From assembly GCA_018699955.1 (NCBI GenBank), contig JABISG010000115.1, positions 96,286-160,285 on the forward strand: a DNA stretch of 64,000 nt, read 5' to 3'. The notes below the pieces were generated by a model. It searched no databases. It was not told the DNA's origin and saw nothing but the letters and a program-made list of their open reading frames with translations. The DNA is from Planctomycetaceae bacterium. GTDB taxonomy: Bacteria > Planctomycetota > Planctomycetia > Planctomycetales > Planctomycetaceae. The position numbers and the translations under genes were made by a program. Below are positions 9,956 through 19,234 of the stretch, one piece after another (positions within the stretch are counted from its first letter, which is position 1; each line of letters starts with the position of its first letter).

Positions 9956-10014
9956 CGAGCATTTCTCACCATGTTTTGCGGTTGCGATCGCAAATAAACA
10001 GTTTCGATGGATGA

Positions 10015-10155
10015 TTAGCCGCAAAAAAGCACATAAGTCGCAAAACAAGGAAGCAAACCACAACGAAATACATATTCATTGCAGGAACCACACTGTCTTG
10101 GTCTGACTGATCAGGATCACTGTTTTTGCGTCTCTTTGTGACTTGTTGCGGCTAA
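10015..10155. repeat. Element bounded by 10-bp inverted repeats
   Basis: The intergenic region between the DUF1501 and EF-hand genes holds TTAGCCGCAA at 10015-10024 and its exact reverse complement at 10146-10155. Runs such as CGCAAAA/TTTTGCG lie just inside the ends. Nothing in it looks coding. It may be a small non-autonomous palindromic element. No target-site duplication was identified. Confidence 0.4.
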
Positions 10156-10207
10156 GAAACATCGCACGGCATCGTCAAGCAGATCGAACATCATCGGAGT
10201 ACGCGCA

Positions 10208-11932
10208 ATGAAATTCGACCGAACAACCCGGTTCGCAACAGGCATCGCAACCGCAATCGTCGCCTTGGCTCTGGTTCCTCCCTGTGTGATGGCGGGTGCT
10301 CCGGCCGAACCGAACGATGCGGAAGATCTGCTGTACTTTGCGAAAGACCGGCTGATCATTCTGCGGATGCACGTTCGCGTGGACGGCAAAAGCTTCGAGG
10401 CCATCTGGGATGAATACGTCGATGGCGTACTCAAAGATCTCGACAAAGACGGCGACGGGACTCTGTCGAATCAGGAGCAGTTGCAACTGCCCAAGCGCAA
10501 TGAATTCCTGCAGGCGGGCCTCATTGTCCGCACGAGCGGTTCGACGAACCGACCGACCCCCGCGGATCGCAATCGCGACGGCAAAGTCACCCGCAAGGAA
10601 CTGGGAGAGTATTTCCGCGGAATGGGACTGCAACCGTTTTCGACGCGATTAAGTAACCCACAATCAAACCGAAATGTCAGAACCGTTAACGGCAGGCGAC
10701 AGCAGGCGCAGGGAGCCGAACTCTTCGGCCACCTCGATACCAATGACGATGGAAAGCTTTCGGTGGACGAGTTCAAGTTGGCGATGAAATCGCTGCACAA
10801 GTCCGACCTCGACGATGACGAAACCATCAGCTTGGCGGAATTGCAACCACTACAGAATCCGTATCTCGCCCTTCGCGCGAGCGGCCAGAGCAATCAGACC
10901 CAGCGGCCTTCGTTTACCACGCTGTCGGCGGTAGGTTCGGCGCGGCAACTGGTCAGCCAGTTGTTAACGCGGTACGACACAGCCACCGTCGCCGGAGCGG
11001 ATGGCAAGGCCGCTAAAGACGGGAATCTGAGCCGTAAGGAACTCGGCTTCGAGCAGGAGTCATTTCAGCCATTCGACGCCGACGAAAACGGGACACTCGA
11101 TTTCGACGAGATGATGCAGTTCGTTCGTCGGCCATCGCCGGCCGTCGAGTTCATCGTCCGGCTGGGCAAGCGAGAGCCGAACGAAAAACGCGTGGGAATC
11201 GTCTCCTCGGCGAAGGAACTGCAAGCGGGCATTCGCGCAACCACCGGCGGTCTGGTCACGGTGATTCTGGGCGAGACGCAGATCGAAATCGGCGTCAACC
11301 AGCAGTGGTATCAGGGCAATCAGGAAGCAACATACAAGGCCCGGTTCGCCGCCGCCGACACCGACAACAACGCCTACCTGGAGAAGAAAGAAGTCGAACG
11401 CAACGGATTCTTCCGCAACACGTTTGCGTTGATGGACCGCGACGGTGACGGCAAAGTTTTCGAGGAAGAAGTGCTGGCATTCGCCAAACGCATTTCCGCC
11501 GCCGCCAGCAGCGGCACCGTGCTGAACGTCTCCAACGCCGGCCGCAACCTGTTTGAGATTCTCGATCTGAACCGCGACCGGCGTTTAGGCCGCCGCGAAT
11601 TGACCGCAGCCGTCGAACGGATGGAACTCTGGGACGCCGACGGCGACAAGCACGTGGCAGAATCGGAATTACCAACGCATTTCCGTTTAACCCTCGGCCG
11701 CACACAAGTCGGCGGCGTTGGCGTTATCCGAGCGTCACCGAACGGCGTGAGCTATCCAACCACCTCCGCTGCAAGCAACGGCGGTCGCCCACTCTGGTTC
11801 CAAAAAATGGACCGCAACCAGGATGGCGACATCTCCCGCCGCGAGTTCGTCGGTCCCCGCAAGAAGTTTGAAGCCCTGGACAAGAACAACGACGACCTCA
11901 TCGATCTCGGCGAAGCGGCGTTGGCGAAATGA
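10208..11932 (+). CDS. Secreted protein with about eleven EF-hand loops
   Basis: A 574-residue protein opens with a Sec signal peptide (hydrophobic A-I-V-A-L-A-L-V, cleavage near V-M-A-G). It carries a long series of EF-hand-like Ca-binding loops: D-K-D-G-D-G-T-L-S, D-R-N-R-D-G-K-V-T, D-T-N-D-D-G-K-L-S, D-L-D-D-D-E-T-I-S, D-A-D-E-N-G-T-L-D, D-T-D-N-N-A-Y-L-E, D-R-D-G-D-G-K-V-F, D-L-N-R-D-R-R-L-G, D-A-D-G-D-K-H-V-A, D-R-N-Q-D-G-D-I-S and D-K-N-N-D-D-L-I-D. Several loops lack a canonical ligand, so not all need bind Ca. No catalytic domain is recognisable. It probably acts as an extracytoplasmic Ca-binding or structural protein. It converges with the next gene, with only 14 bases between the stop codons. 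Confidence 0.85.
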   Translation: MKFDRTTRFATGIATAIVALALVPPCVMAGAPAEPNDAEDLLYFAKDRLIILRMHVRVDGKSFEAIWDEYVDGVLKDLDKDGDGTLSNQEQLQLPKRNEFLQAGLIVRTSGSTNRPTPADRNRDGKVTRKELGEYFRGMGLQPFSTRLSNPQSNRNVRTVNGRRQQAQGAELFGHLDTNDDGKLSVDEFKLAMKSLHKSDLDDDETISLAELQPLQNPYLALRASGQSNQTQRPSFTTLSAVGSARQLVSQLLTRYDTATVAGADGKAAKDGNLSRKELGFEQESFQPFDADENGTLDFDEMMQFVRRPSPAVEFIVRLGKREPNEKRVGIVSSAKELQAGIRATTGGLVTVILGETQIEIGVNQQWYQGNQEATYKARFAAADTDNNAYLEKKEVERNGFFRNTFALMDRDGDGKVFEEEVLAFAKRISAAASSGTVLNVSNAGRNLFEILDLNRDRRLGRRELTAAVERMELWDADGDKHVAESELPTHFRLTLGRTQVGGVGVIRASPNGVSYPTTSAASNGGRPLWFQKMDRNQDGDISRREFVGPRKKFEALDKNNDDLIDLGEAALAK

Positions 11933-11946
11933 TCTCGCGGGATTGG

Positions 11947-13386
11947 TTAACGCCCCAGGTGTTCCAGTAGTCGCCGGTAGGTTTCGTGGCCCGTCTTCCA
12001 CTTTGCCGCGCGCCGGCCTCGCGTGGTCGATTTTTCAGGACTGAGCGGCACCGCGACGCCAAGTTGCGCCCCAGCATCGAAGCCACCCATGTTGACGATC
12101 GACGCGAAGCTGTGAACGCCGGTTCGAGTGGCCTTGGGCGACATGTGGCAATTGACGCATTGCTGAAAGAGAACCGTGCGTCCATCGTGTCCCCAGTCGG
12201 GATCGCGATCTCCCTGAAAGATCACGCGATACAGCTCCTCGTTGTCCGGTTCGCGTCGTAATCCGCCCGCACGAAGATTGTCGAACAGGAGTTGCCGTTT
12301 GAGCGTGTACTCCATCACGTTCATGCCGTGACCGGTATTGGTGACCTCTTTCTCCGAGCCGTCGGTGCTTACATAGTTTCGCATCCGAATCGACTCGACG
12401 ATTCTGGTCGGTGTTGGCTGCAGTTCCCGGTTGAGGGCCATCATGAATTGCACCAGCGCGACTTCGGTTCCCACCGGAATTTGTGGTGCGTCTTTCTTCA
12501 AGAAGATGAAACCGTTTTGCGCCGCCCGCTTCCAATCGATCCCCTCTTGGTCCAGAAGTTTCAAGTACTGCACCAGTTGCTGGCGGCCTTCGGGAAAACG
12601 ATAAAAGATCCGGAAGTACGACCGCGCCCGGTATGATCGCGTATGTAAGGTAATAAACCGGTTGGACAAATCTTCGTGAATATCGGGCTGAAAGAAATCG
12701 ATCTCAACCCACTCATCAGGTTTCGTGAGCAAGCCGGTGGGAAGATAGTTTTGCTTGGGATTTAACGGGGTGGCCGTATTGAATTGGCCCGACGCCAGCG
12801 CTTTGGCATAGGTGTCCGGCAGCATGCCAATCGCCTGGTTTGGCAGCGCCAACGATCGAATGACTCTCGCAAGTTTCCGACACAGCACATCGCGCGTCGC
12901 GCGATCGCTCACCGTGCCTTTGCGGCGAATATTCTGACCGATGAAATAATCGTAGGCTGCCCACATGTCGCGCAATAGCACCGAGCGGCGCAACCGGTCG
13001 TCGATCATCGCCGATCCACCCTGTTCGAGATACTCGTCCAACAGGCGGTTCAATCTGGCAGTCACGACCGGCTCCGACCAGTAGGTCGTCTTCGACCATC
13101 CATAAAAATCGATGACGTCGCCACCTTCAATCCGCTGGATTCGCTTGCCCCCCTTCACGCTCGGCAGATTGCTTGGCCGCATGTAGAACGCTGCGAACAG
13201 TCGGTTCCAAAGATGGTCGGAATTCTCGACGTAAATCGGCAGCGGCTTGTCCGACTTCAATGAACCGGCAAGCGGCCCGTCGTGATAGTAGGCCGCGTCA
13301 GGCTCCGACGCCCAAGCCGGTCCGGCCATAATCAACAGGGCAATTCCAATGAAAGTACCGCGCAGCAATTGGATCAAACAACGCAT
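11947..13386 (-). CDS. Secreted protein of unknown function with one CxxCH heme motif
   Basis: This 479-residue protein has an N-terminal signal peptide (hydrophobic F-I-G-I-A-L-L-I-M-A-G-P-A-W-A). I do not recognise a named family over most of its length. A single C-V-N-C-H at about residues 410-414 could attach a c-type heme. It is preceded by a segment rich in aromatic and charged residues and followed by a possible S-F-A-S-I-V loop. The heme motif near the C-terminus suggests an extracytoplasmic redox or structural role, as in other planctomycete CxxCH proteins. The coding frame is long, has a signal peptide and fits between its neighbours, so it is a real gene. It diverges from the sulfatase gene across 263 bases. 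Confidence 0.7.
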   Translation of the reverse strand: MRCLIQLLRGTFIGIALLIMAGPAWASEPDAAYYHDGPLAGSLKSDKPLPIYVENSDHLWNRLFAAFYMRPSNLPSVKGGKRIQRIEGGDVIDFYGWSKTTYWSEPVVTARLNRLLDEYLEQGGSAMIDDRLRRSVLLRDMWAAYDYFIGQNIRRKGTVSDRATRDVLCRKLARVIRSLALPNQAIGMLPDTYAKALASGQFNTATPLNPKQNYLPTGLLTKPDEWVEIDFFQPDIHEDLSNRFITLHTRSYRARSYFRIFYRFPEGRQQLVQYLKLLDQEGIDWKRAAQNGFIFLKKDAPQIPVGTEVALVQFMMALNRELQPTPTRIVESIRMRNYVSTDGSEKEVTNTGHGMNVMEYTLKRQLLFDNLRAGGLRREPDNEELYRVIFQGDRDPDWGHDGRTVLFQQCVNCHMSPKATRTGVHSFASIVNMGGFDAGAQLGVAVPLSPEKSTTRGRRAAKWKTGHETYRRLLEHLGR

Positions 13387-13649
13387 ACCAGTTCCTCTGA
13401 GAATCAGATGCTCCGTTCGGCTTGCCGGAATCGGGTGTTAGCCAGCCGGATGATATCCTCCGAACGCACGCCAATCCATGTCGCGCCGGCATTTCCGCGC
13501 TACCAGTTTTCGTTCAGCGTCCACAGTTGGGAATTGACTGGGGCAATTGCGGGGAACACAATGGGGGGAGGGCCGTGTTTGGTTCCCCGTCATCAGATAT
13601 GTGAGAATTGATCGCGGCGCGTGCGCCGAGGGAATGAAAGAAGAACCAC

Positions 13650-15113
13650 ATGTTTCAGTCAATCGCCGTGATCGTCATTGCGGCAATCGTTTCGCTGGGA
13701 ATCGATGCTCAATCCGCCATCGCAGCGGAGGGTAATCGTCCCAACATTATTTTCATCATGGCCGACGATATGGGGTATGGCGACCCCGGCTGTTACAACA
13801 AGGATTCGAAAGTTCCGACGCCGAACATCAATCGGTTGGCGAAGGAAGGCATTCGGATGACCGACGCGCATTCGCCGTCGGCCGTTTGCACGCCGACGCG
13901 TTACGGCGTGCTGACCGGCCGGTATAGCTGGCGGTCTCGGTTGAAAAAAGGTGTGTTGTGGGGTTTCTCGCCGGCGCTCATTGAACCCGGCCGCACCACG
14001 GTCGCTTCGTTACTAAAGTCACAAGGCTATCACACCGGCTGCGTCGGCAAATGGCACCTTGGATTGGGAAACAGAGAAAAGACCGACTACTTCAAACCGC
14101 TGACACCCGGTCCGAACGATGTGGGCTTCGAATATTTCTTCGGCATTCCCGCTTCGCTTGACATGGAACCCTACGTCTTCGTCAAGAACGCGAACCCGCT
14201 GCAACTGCCGACCGAGAAAGTTGCTGGCAGCAAAGGGCGACGCGACGGCGGCGGCGGATTCTGGCGCGGCGGCCCAATCTCGCCCGATTTTCGGCACATC
14301 GACGTCCTACCGCGCATCACCGAGAACGCCGTCGGCTTCATTCGCGACCATGCCAAAAAAACGACGGAAAAACCGTTCTTCCTTTACTTCCCGCTGTCAG
14401 CGCCACATACCCCTTGGTTGCCGACGGCTGAATTCGAGGGCAAGAGCGAAGCCGGCCCGTACGGCGATTTCGCAGCGCAGGTCGATTGGAGTGTCGGCCA
14501 GGTTCTGAAGGAACTCGACGACTGCAAACTGACCGATGATACGTTGATCATCTTCACCAGCGACAACGGCGCACACTGGAAGCCCAACGACATCGCCAAG
14601 TACGGACACCGCGCCAACCGTCACCTGCGCGGCCAGAAGGCCGACATCTGGGAGGGCGGTCATCGCGTGCCGTTCATCGCTCGTTGGCCGGGAAATGTCA
14701 AAGCAGGAACAACCAGCGACGAGACGATCTGCCATACGGATTTCCTGGCAACCTGCGCGGCAGTCGTCGGCGTCAATTTGCCAGACGATGCCGGCGAAGA
14801 CAGCTACAACATTCTGCCTGCATTGTTGGGGCGAACGCTTCACCAGCCAATTCGCGAAGCGACCGTGCATCATTCGGTTTCGGGAGTGTTTGCCATTCGG
14901 AGGGGTGATTGGAAACTGATTCTCGGACGCGGTTCGGCCGGCTTCAGTTCGCCGCGCGTCATCAAACCCAAACCGGGCGAAGCGGCCGGCCAGTTGTACA
15001 ATCTGGCCGACGACCCCTCGGAGAGCAAGAACCTGTTCCTCGATCAGCCCGAGGTCGTCGCGCGGCTGAACTCGCTGCTGCAGAAGTACAAACAGCAGGG
15101 CCGCAGTCGGTAA
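13650..15113 (+). CDS. Sulfatase (arylsulfatase family, formylglycine type)
   Basis: A 487-residue exported sulfatase with a Sec signal peptide ending near A-I-A-A-E. The metal site opens with N-I-I-F-I-M-A-D-D-M-G-Y-G-D. The catalytic signature is C-T-P-T-R-Y-G-V-L-T-G-R, with Cys80 expected to be converted to formylglycine. Further family motifs are G-K-W-H-L-G and T-S-D-N-G-A-H. It hydrolyses sulfate esters, probably on algal or other polysaccharides, outside the cytoplasm. A second sulfatase follows 71 bases downstream on the same strand. No formylglycine-generating enzyme lies in the window, so maturation must depend on one elsewhere. Substrate cannot be told from sequence alone. Confidence 0.93.
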   Translation: MFQSIAVIVIAAIVSLGIDAQSAIAAEGNRPNIIFIMADDMGYGDPGCYNKDSKVPTPNINRLAKEGIRMTDAHSPSAVCTPTRYGVLTGRYSWRSRLKKGVLWGFSPALIEPGRTTVASLLKSQGYHTGCVGKWHLGLGNREKTDYFKPLTPGPNDVGFEYFFGIPASLDMEPYVFVKNANPLQLPTEKVAGSKGRRDGGGGFWRGGPISPDFRHIDVLPRITENAVGFIRDHAKKTTEKPFFLYFPLSAPHTPWLPTAEFEGKSEAGPYGDFAAQVDWSVGQVLKELDDCKLTDDTLIIFTSDNGAHWKPNDIAKYGHRANRHLRGQKADIWEGGHRVPFIARWPGNVKAGTTSDETICHTDFLATCAAVVGVNLPDDAGEDSYNILPALLGRTLHQPIREATVHHSVSGVFAIRRGDWKLILGRGSAGFSSPRVIKPKPGEAAGQLYNLADDPSESKNLFLDQPEVVARLNSLLQKYKQQGRSR

Positions 15114-15184
15114 TTGCCAGAAACTCGAACAAGCAACTTAGAACGCACAAAACAGCCGACAGCCGTCGGTGAAAGGTCAATACA

Positions 15185-16516
15185 ATGCGGATGCTGTTTC
15201 TTTTCCTCTCGGGACTTTTGTTATCTTTCGATGTGGCGGCAGCCGCCGATCCTCCGCCCAATGTTGTGTTGATTATCTCCGACGATCAGGCGTGGACCGA
15301 TTTTGGGTTCATGGGACACAAACAAATCCGGACGCCGCATATCGACAGGCTGGCGGCAGAATCGCTGACGTTCAGCCGTGGCTATGTTTGCGACAGCCTG
15401 TGCCGACCGTCGCTGGCGACGATTGTTACGGGGTTGTATCCGCATCAGCACGGCATCGTGGGGAACGACCCGCCGCCGCCCGCCGATTTGAAAGAAAAGT
15501 CCAAACGAGAACAGCGGCGCGATCCGCGCTATTTGCAACAGCGAATCGATTACATCAAGCACATTGACGACGACCCGCGATTGGCCGACATTCTGCACAA
15601 AGAACTCGGCTATCTGTCGCATCAATCGGGCAAATGGTGGGAAGGGAATTTCAGCCGCGGCGGCTTCACGCACGGCATGACGCACGGGGACCGTCGTCGT
15701 GGTGGTCGGCACGGCGACGACGGACTGCAGATCGGCCGAAAGGGACTCGATCCAATTTTTCAGTTCATCGAGACTTCGACCAAACAGGAGAAGCCGTTCT
15801 TTGTTTACTACGCGCCGTTCCTGCCGCACACGCCGCACAATCCCCCCGTGCGACTGCTGGACAAATACCGCGACAAGACGCCGCATTTGCCCATCGCCAA
15901 ATACTGGGCCATGTGCGAATGGTTCGATGAAACCGTCGGTGATCTGCTGGGACATCTCGACGAAAAAGGGTTGGCGGAGAACACCATCGTGTTGTTCGTC
16001 ACCGACAACGGCTGGATCAACCAAACCGGCCGCAGCGCGTATGCGCCGCGTTCAAAACGGTCGCAGTACGAAGGAGGCACACGCACGCCCATCATGGTTC
16101 GCTGGCCCGGCCATGTGAAACCGAAGTTGGACACGACGCATCTGGCGAACTCGATCGATCTCGTTCCGACGGTATTGGCCGCAACTGGCCTCAAGCCGAC
16201 GAAAGAGATGCAGGGCATCAACCTGCTCGATACGTCTGCGGTTGCTAATCGCGATGCGATCTTCGGCGAAATCCTCGAACACGACATTCAACACATGACC
16301 GACCCGGTTGCCAGCCTGCGGTTTCGCTGGGTGATTGAAGGCGAGTGGAAATTGATTGTCCCACACGCTGGCCGCGAGCCAGAAGCGGCAACCGAACTGT
16401 TTCACATCACCGCCGATCCACACGAACGAAAGAACCTGGCGGCGAAACAGCCGCAACTTGTTCGCCGATTGACAAAACGCATCAACGGCTGGTGGCCCGC
16501 AAAGAGTAAACCCTAA
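15185..16516 (+). CDS. Sulfatase (formylglycine type), second copy
   Basis: A 443-residue exported sulfatase with a signal peptide ending near D-V-A-A-A-A. N-V-V-L-I-I-S-D-D-Q-A supplies the metal-binding aspartates. The catalytic signature L-C-R-P-S-L-A-T-I-V-T-G-L-Y-P places the formylglycine precursor at Cys73. F-V-T-D-N-G and a late H-I-T-A-D-P-H-E segment are typical of the family. It diverges clearly from the sulfatase just upstream and so is not a recent duplicate. A central histidine/glycine/arginine-rich stretch is probably an exposed loop. The two genes are likely co-transcribed, and may act on different sulfate positions of one substrate, which is inference. Confidence 0.92.
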   Translation: MRMLFLFLSGLLLSFDVAAAADPPPNVVLIISDDQAWTDFGFMGHKQIRTPHIDRLAAESLTFSRGYVCDSLCRPSLATIVTGLYPHQHGIVGNDPPPPADLKEKSKREQRRDPRYLQQRIDYIKHIDDDPRLADILHKELGYLSHQSGKWWEGNFSRGGFTHGMTHGDRRRGGRHGDDGLQIGRKGLDPIFQFIETSTKQEKPFFVYYAPFLPHTPHNPPVRLLDKYRDKTPHLPIAKYWAMCEWFDETVGDLLGHLDEKGLAENTIVLFVTDNGWINQTGRSAYAPRSKRSQYEGGTRTPIMVRWPGHVKPKLDTTHLANSIDLVPTVLAATGLKPTKEMQGINLLDTSAVANRDAIFGEILEHDIQHMTDPVASLRFRWVIEGEWKLIVPHAGREPEAATELFHITADPHERKNLAAKQPQLVRRLTKRINGWWPAKSKP

Positions 16517-16674
16517 CTTTTTTCTCTGACGCAGCATCAGGTTTTACATTCGCTTTGAAATATGGCTAGACTGGTAGCGTGCCCCCGTCGGCAAGCTGCA
16601 ACGCGCACTGCCGTTTTCGGCGAATTCATCCGTCTGCCAAGAACCAAATTCACAAGACTTACAAGGAGTCAGAA

Positions 16675-18048
16675 GTGAGCAACAATCAGCAGAACCGTCG
16701 TGACTTTTTGAAAACGTCCGCTGCTGCTGCGGCCGTCGGCAGCGCTCCGTTCTGGTTCCCGGTCTCCAGCGCGAACGCGTTCAACTACAAGAGTTCCAAC
16801 GAACGCCCCGTGTTGGGCTGCATTGGAACGGGTAGCCGTTGGGGTGCCGTTGGACCGGCAGCGATGCGGTTCGCCGATTGCGTTGCTGTTTGCGATGTTG
16901 ATTCGGTGCATTCCGCACGCGGGAAAGATCGCGTCCTGAAAGCGCAAGGCAAAAAGGGCAAAGACCAGAACATTGATGTCGTCGGTGATTACCGCAAGAT
17001 TCTCGATCGCAAAGATGTCGACGTCGTCACCATCGTCACCCCCGATCACTGGCATTCGAAAATCGCCATCGAAGCGATGCAGGCCGGCAAAGACGTCTAC
17101 TGCGAAAAGCCGTTGACGCTGACGATTGACGAAGGCAAGCAGATTATCAAAGTGCTGAAAGAGACGAAACGCGTCTTTCAGGTCGGCACGCAGCAGCGAA
17201 CAGAAATGGGCCGGCGCTTCCTGCAGGCCATTGCGATGGTCCGCGAGGGCCGAATCGGCAAGCTGAAACGGGTGACATGTGCGATTGGTGGTGCCCCATC
17301 CAGCGGACCACTGAAGGTTGAGCCGGTTCCCGAAGGACTCGACTGGGACATGTGGCAAGGCCAGACGCCCACGACCGATTACCGCAAACGTCGTTGCCAC
17401 TACGAATTTCGTTGGTGGTACGAATACTCCGGCGGCAAACTGACCGACTGGGGTGCCCACCACGTCGATATCGCCCAGTGGGCCATGGGGCAGAACGGTG
17501 ACGGACAAGGACCGTTATCGGTCAATCCGGTTTCCGTCACACATCCCGTTCCCTATAAGAACGGCAACCCAACCGACGACACGCAGTACAACGCGGCCAC
17601 CGCGTTCATGGTGAGTTGCCAATTCCCCGATGACGTTGAGATGCGCATTCGGCACGATACCGATAACGGCATCTTGTTTGAGGGATCGATCCCGGGACCG
17701 AGAGGACGCTTCTTCGTCAACCGCGGAAAGATTGTCGGGGCGCCGGTCGAGGCACTCAAGGACAAGCCGCTGGCCGCCGATGCCATCGATAAAGTCTACG
17801 GTGGAAAAGTCGCAGGCAGCCACATGCAGAACTTCATGGACTGCGTGAAGAACCGCGAGCTGCCAATTTCCGACGTCTTCACCCATCACCGGGCGTTGAC
17901 AACCTGTCATCTTTCCAACATCGCCTTGCGGCTCAATCGCAAGTTAACCTGGAATCCCAAGACTGAGCAGATTGTCGGCGACAGCGAAGCCCAGCAGATG
18001 CAGGGCCGCGAACAGCGTAAGGGTTTTGAAATCAACGTGAGCGTATAG
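16675..18048 (+). CDS. Gfo/Idh/MocA family oxidoreductase, Tat-exported
   Basis: A 457-residue NAD(P)-dependent oxidoreductase of the Gfo/Idh/MocA family. A GTG start at 16675 is chosen because AAGGAG lies about eight bases upstream and the protein then opens directly into a twin-arginine signal (N-R-R-D-F-L-K-T-S-A-A-A-A-A). The Rossmann dinucleotide site reads G-C-I-G-T-G-S-R-W-G. The family E-K-P motif is in Y-C-E-K-P-L-T-L-T. The C-terminal half is the usual alpha/beta substrate domain. Tat export suits a cofactor-bound, folded enzyme acting in the periplasm, a common planctomycete arrangement. Position next to sulfatases and a TIM-barrel isomerase suggests sugar metabolism. A strong terminator follows the gene. 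Confidence 0.9.
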   Translation: MSNNQQNRRDFLKTSAAAAAVGSAPFWFPVSSANAFNYKSSNERPVLGCIGTGSRWGAVGPAAMRFADCVAVCDVDSVHSARGKDRVLKAQGKKGKDQNIDVVGDYRKILDRKDVDVVTIVTPDHWHSKIAIEAMQAGKDVYCEKPLTLTIDEGKQIIKVLKETKRVFQVGTQQRTEMGRRFLQAIAMVREGRIGKLKRVTCAIGGAPSSGPLKVEPVPEGLDWDMWQGQTPTTDYRKRRCHYEFRWWYEYSGGKLTDWGAHHVDIAQWAMGQNGDGQGPLSVNPVSVTHPVPYKNGNPTDDTQYNAATAFMVSCQFPDDVEMRIRHDTDNGILFEGSIPGPRGRFFVNRGKIVGAPVEALKDKPLAADAIDKVYGGKVAGSHMQNFMDCVKNRELPISDVFTHHRALTTCHLSNIALRLNRKLTWNPKTEQIVGDSEAQQMQGREQRKGFEINVSV

Positions 18049-18079
18049 CCCGAACGCAAACATTTAGAGACGTACCCAG

Positions 18080-18124
18080 CCGGGGCGAATCGCGAAACGT
18101 TTCCGCATTCGCCCCGGATTTTTT
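18080..18124 (+). terminator. Intrinsic terminator after the oxidoreductase gene
   Basis: A perfect 11-bp stem (CCGGGGCGAAT at 18080-18090 paired with ATTCGCCCCGG at 18107-18117) is followed by a run of six T residues. It begins 31 bases after the stop codon, the normal place for a Rho-independent terminator of the oxidoreductase transcript. Confidence 0.9.
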
Positions 18125-18140
18125 GTAGTCTGTGATTAAC

Positions 18141-18166
18141 TGGGAGGGCGAGGCTCCCGCTGAGCC
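18141..18166. repeat. Short palindromic intergenic unit
   Basis: GGGAG pairs with CTCCC and the overlapping GGCTC pairs with GAGCC within 26 bases. The unit lies between a terminator and the next gene and has no coding character. From memory, similar GC-rich palindromic units recur between genes in planctomycete genomes; copy number here is not tested. Confidence 0.4.
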
Positions 18167-18253
18167 GCGGGTGCATCGGCTCTCAGATGCGACCCCGAGA
18201 CCGTTAGAGACAGTTACAGCAAATTGGAACATCGGCTTCAAGGAATTTACAGC

Positions 18254-19168
18254 ATGCAACTCGGTTTTGTCAGCGCGATTCTCCCCGAATTGTCGCTCGC
18301 GGAAGTTGTCGAAGTCGCCGCCGCTGAAGGGTACGACTGCGTTGAATTGATGTGTTGGCCGCCCAGCAAAGCCGAGCGACGTTATGCCGGCGTGACGCAT
18401 GTTGATGTCATCGATTTCGACGAGTCGGCCTCTGAACATGTGAACGGCATCTGCCGCGCTGCGGGCGTTGAGATCAGCGGGCTGGGATATTATCCCAATC
18501 CGTTATCCCCCGACGAAGCGGAATCCGAGTTGGCCATCGAACACATTCGGCGAGTGATTCGCGCGACGGCGTTGTTGGGACTCGATCGCATGAATACATT
18601 CATCGGTCGCGACTGGACTAAGTCCATCGACGAGAACTGGCCTCGTTTTCTGGAAGTTTGGCGACCGTTGATTCAATTGGCCGAGGAACAGAATGTTCGC
18701 GTCGGCATCGAGAATTGCCCCATGCTGTTCGGCAGCGATGAATGGCCCGGCGGAAAGAATCTCGCGATCAGCCCGGCCATCTGGCGACGGATGTTTGACG
18801 AGATTCCCAGCGACCATTTCGGTCTGAATTACGATCCGTCGCACATGGTTTGGCAGCAGATGGATTACGCCGATCCGATCCGTGATTTCGCCGACCGCAT
18901 GTTTCACATTCATGCGAAGGATGTCCGCATGGATCACGACCGCCTCGACGATGTCGGCATTATGGCTCATCCGGCCGAGTACCACACACCCAAGTTGCCC
19001 GGCATGGGCGACGTCGATTGGGGCCGCTTCTTTTCGGTCCTGACCGATACCGGCTACGACGGCCCGGTCTGTGTTGAAGTGGAAGACCGCGCGTACGAAG
19101 GAACGCTGGAACTGCGCAAAGCCTCGTTACGGCAAAGCGCGACTTACCTGCGCAACTTCATCCCGTGA
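18254..19168 (+). CDS. Sugar phosphate isomerase/epimerase-like TIM barrel
   Basis: A 304-residue cytoplasmic protein of the xylose-isomerase-like TIM-barrel (AP endonuclease 2) superfamily. It opens with Q-L-G-F-V-S-A-I-L-P and V-E-V-A-A-A-E-G-Y-D-C-V-E-L, the first strand and helix of the barrel. Later it has V-G-I-E-N-C-P, G-L-N-Y-D-P-S-H, H-I-H-A-K-D and V-E-V-E-D, which carry the usual Glu, Asp, His and Glu metal ligands. The start at 18254 is chosen because residue 1 begins the first strand. It follows the oxidoreductase gene but is separated by a strong terminator. Sugar or inositol-type isomerisation is likely; the exact substrate is not visible. Confidence 0.85.
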   Translation: MQLGFVSAILPELSLAEVVEVAAAEGYDCVELMCWPPSKAERRYAGVTHVDVIDFDESASEHVNGICRAAGVEISGLGYYPNPLSPDEAESELAIEHIRRVIRATALLGLDRMNTFIGRDWTKSIDENWPRFLEVWRPLIQLAEEQNVRVGIENCPMLFGSDEWPGGKNLAISPAIWRRMFDEIPSDHFGLNYDPSHMVWQQMDYADPIRDFADRMFHIHAKDVRMDHDRLDDVGIMAHPAEYHTPKLPGMGDVDWGRFFSVLTDTGYDGPVCVEVEDRAYEGTLELRKASLRQSATYLRNFIP

Positions 19169-19234
19169 TGAATCGACATCGCGCGGGACGGTGTTCGCTG
19201 TCGAGTTTTCAGTTTCACCGCTCACTCACCGCCG

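Noticed and set aside
15221..16024. 267-residue minus-strand open frame opposite the second sulfatase
   Set aside because: The sense strand has a complete sulfatase with signal peptide and catalytic motif; the antisense frame has neither.
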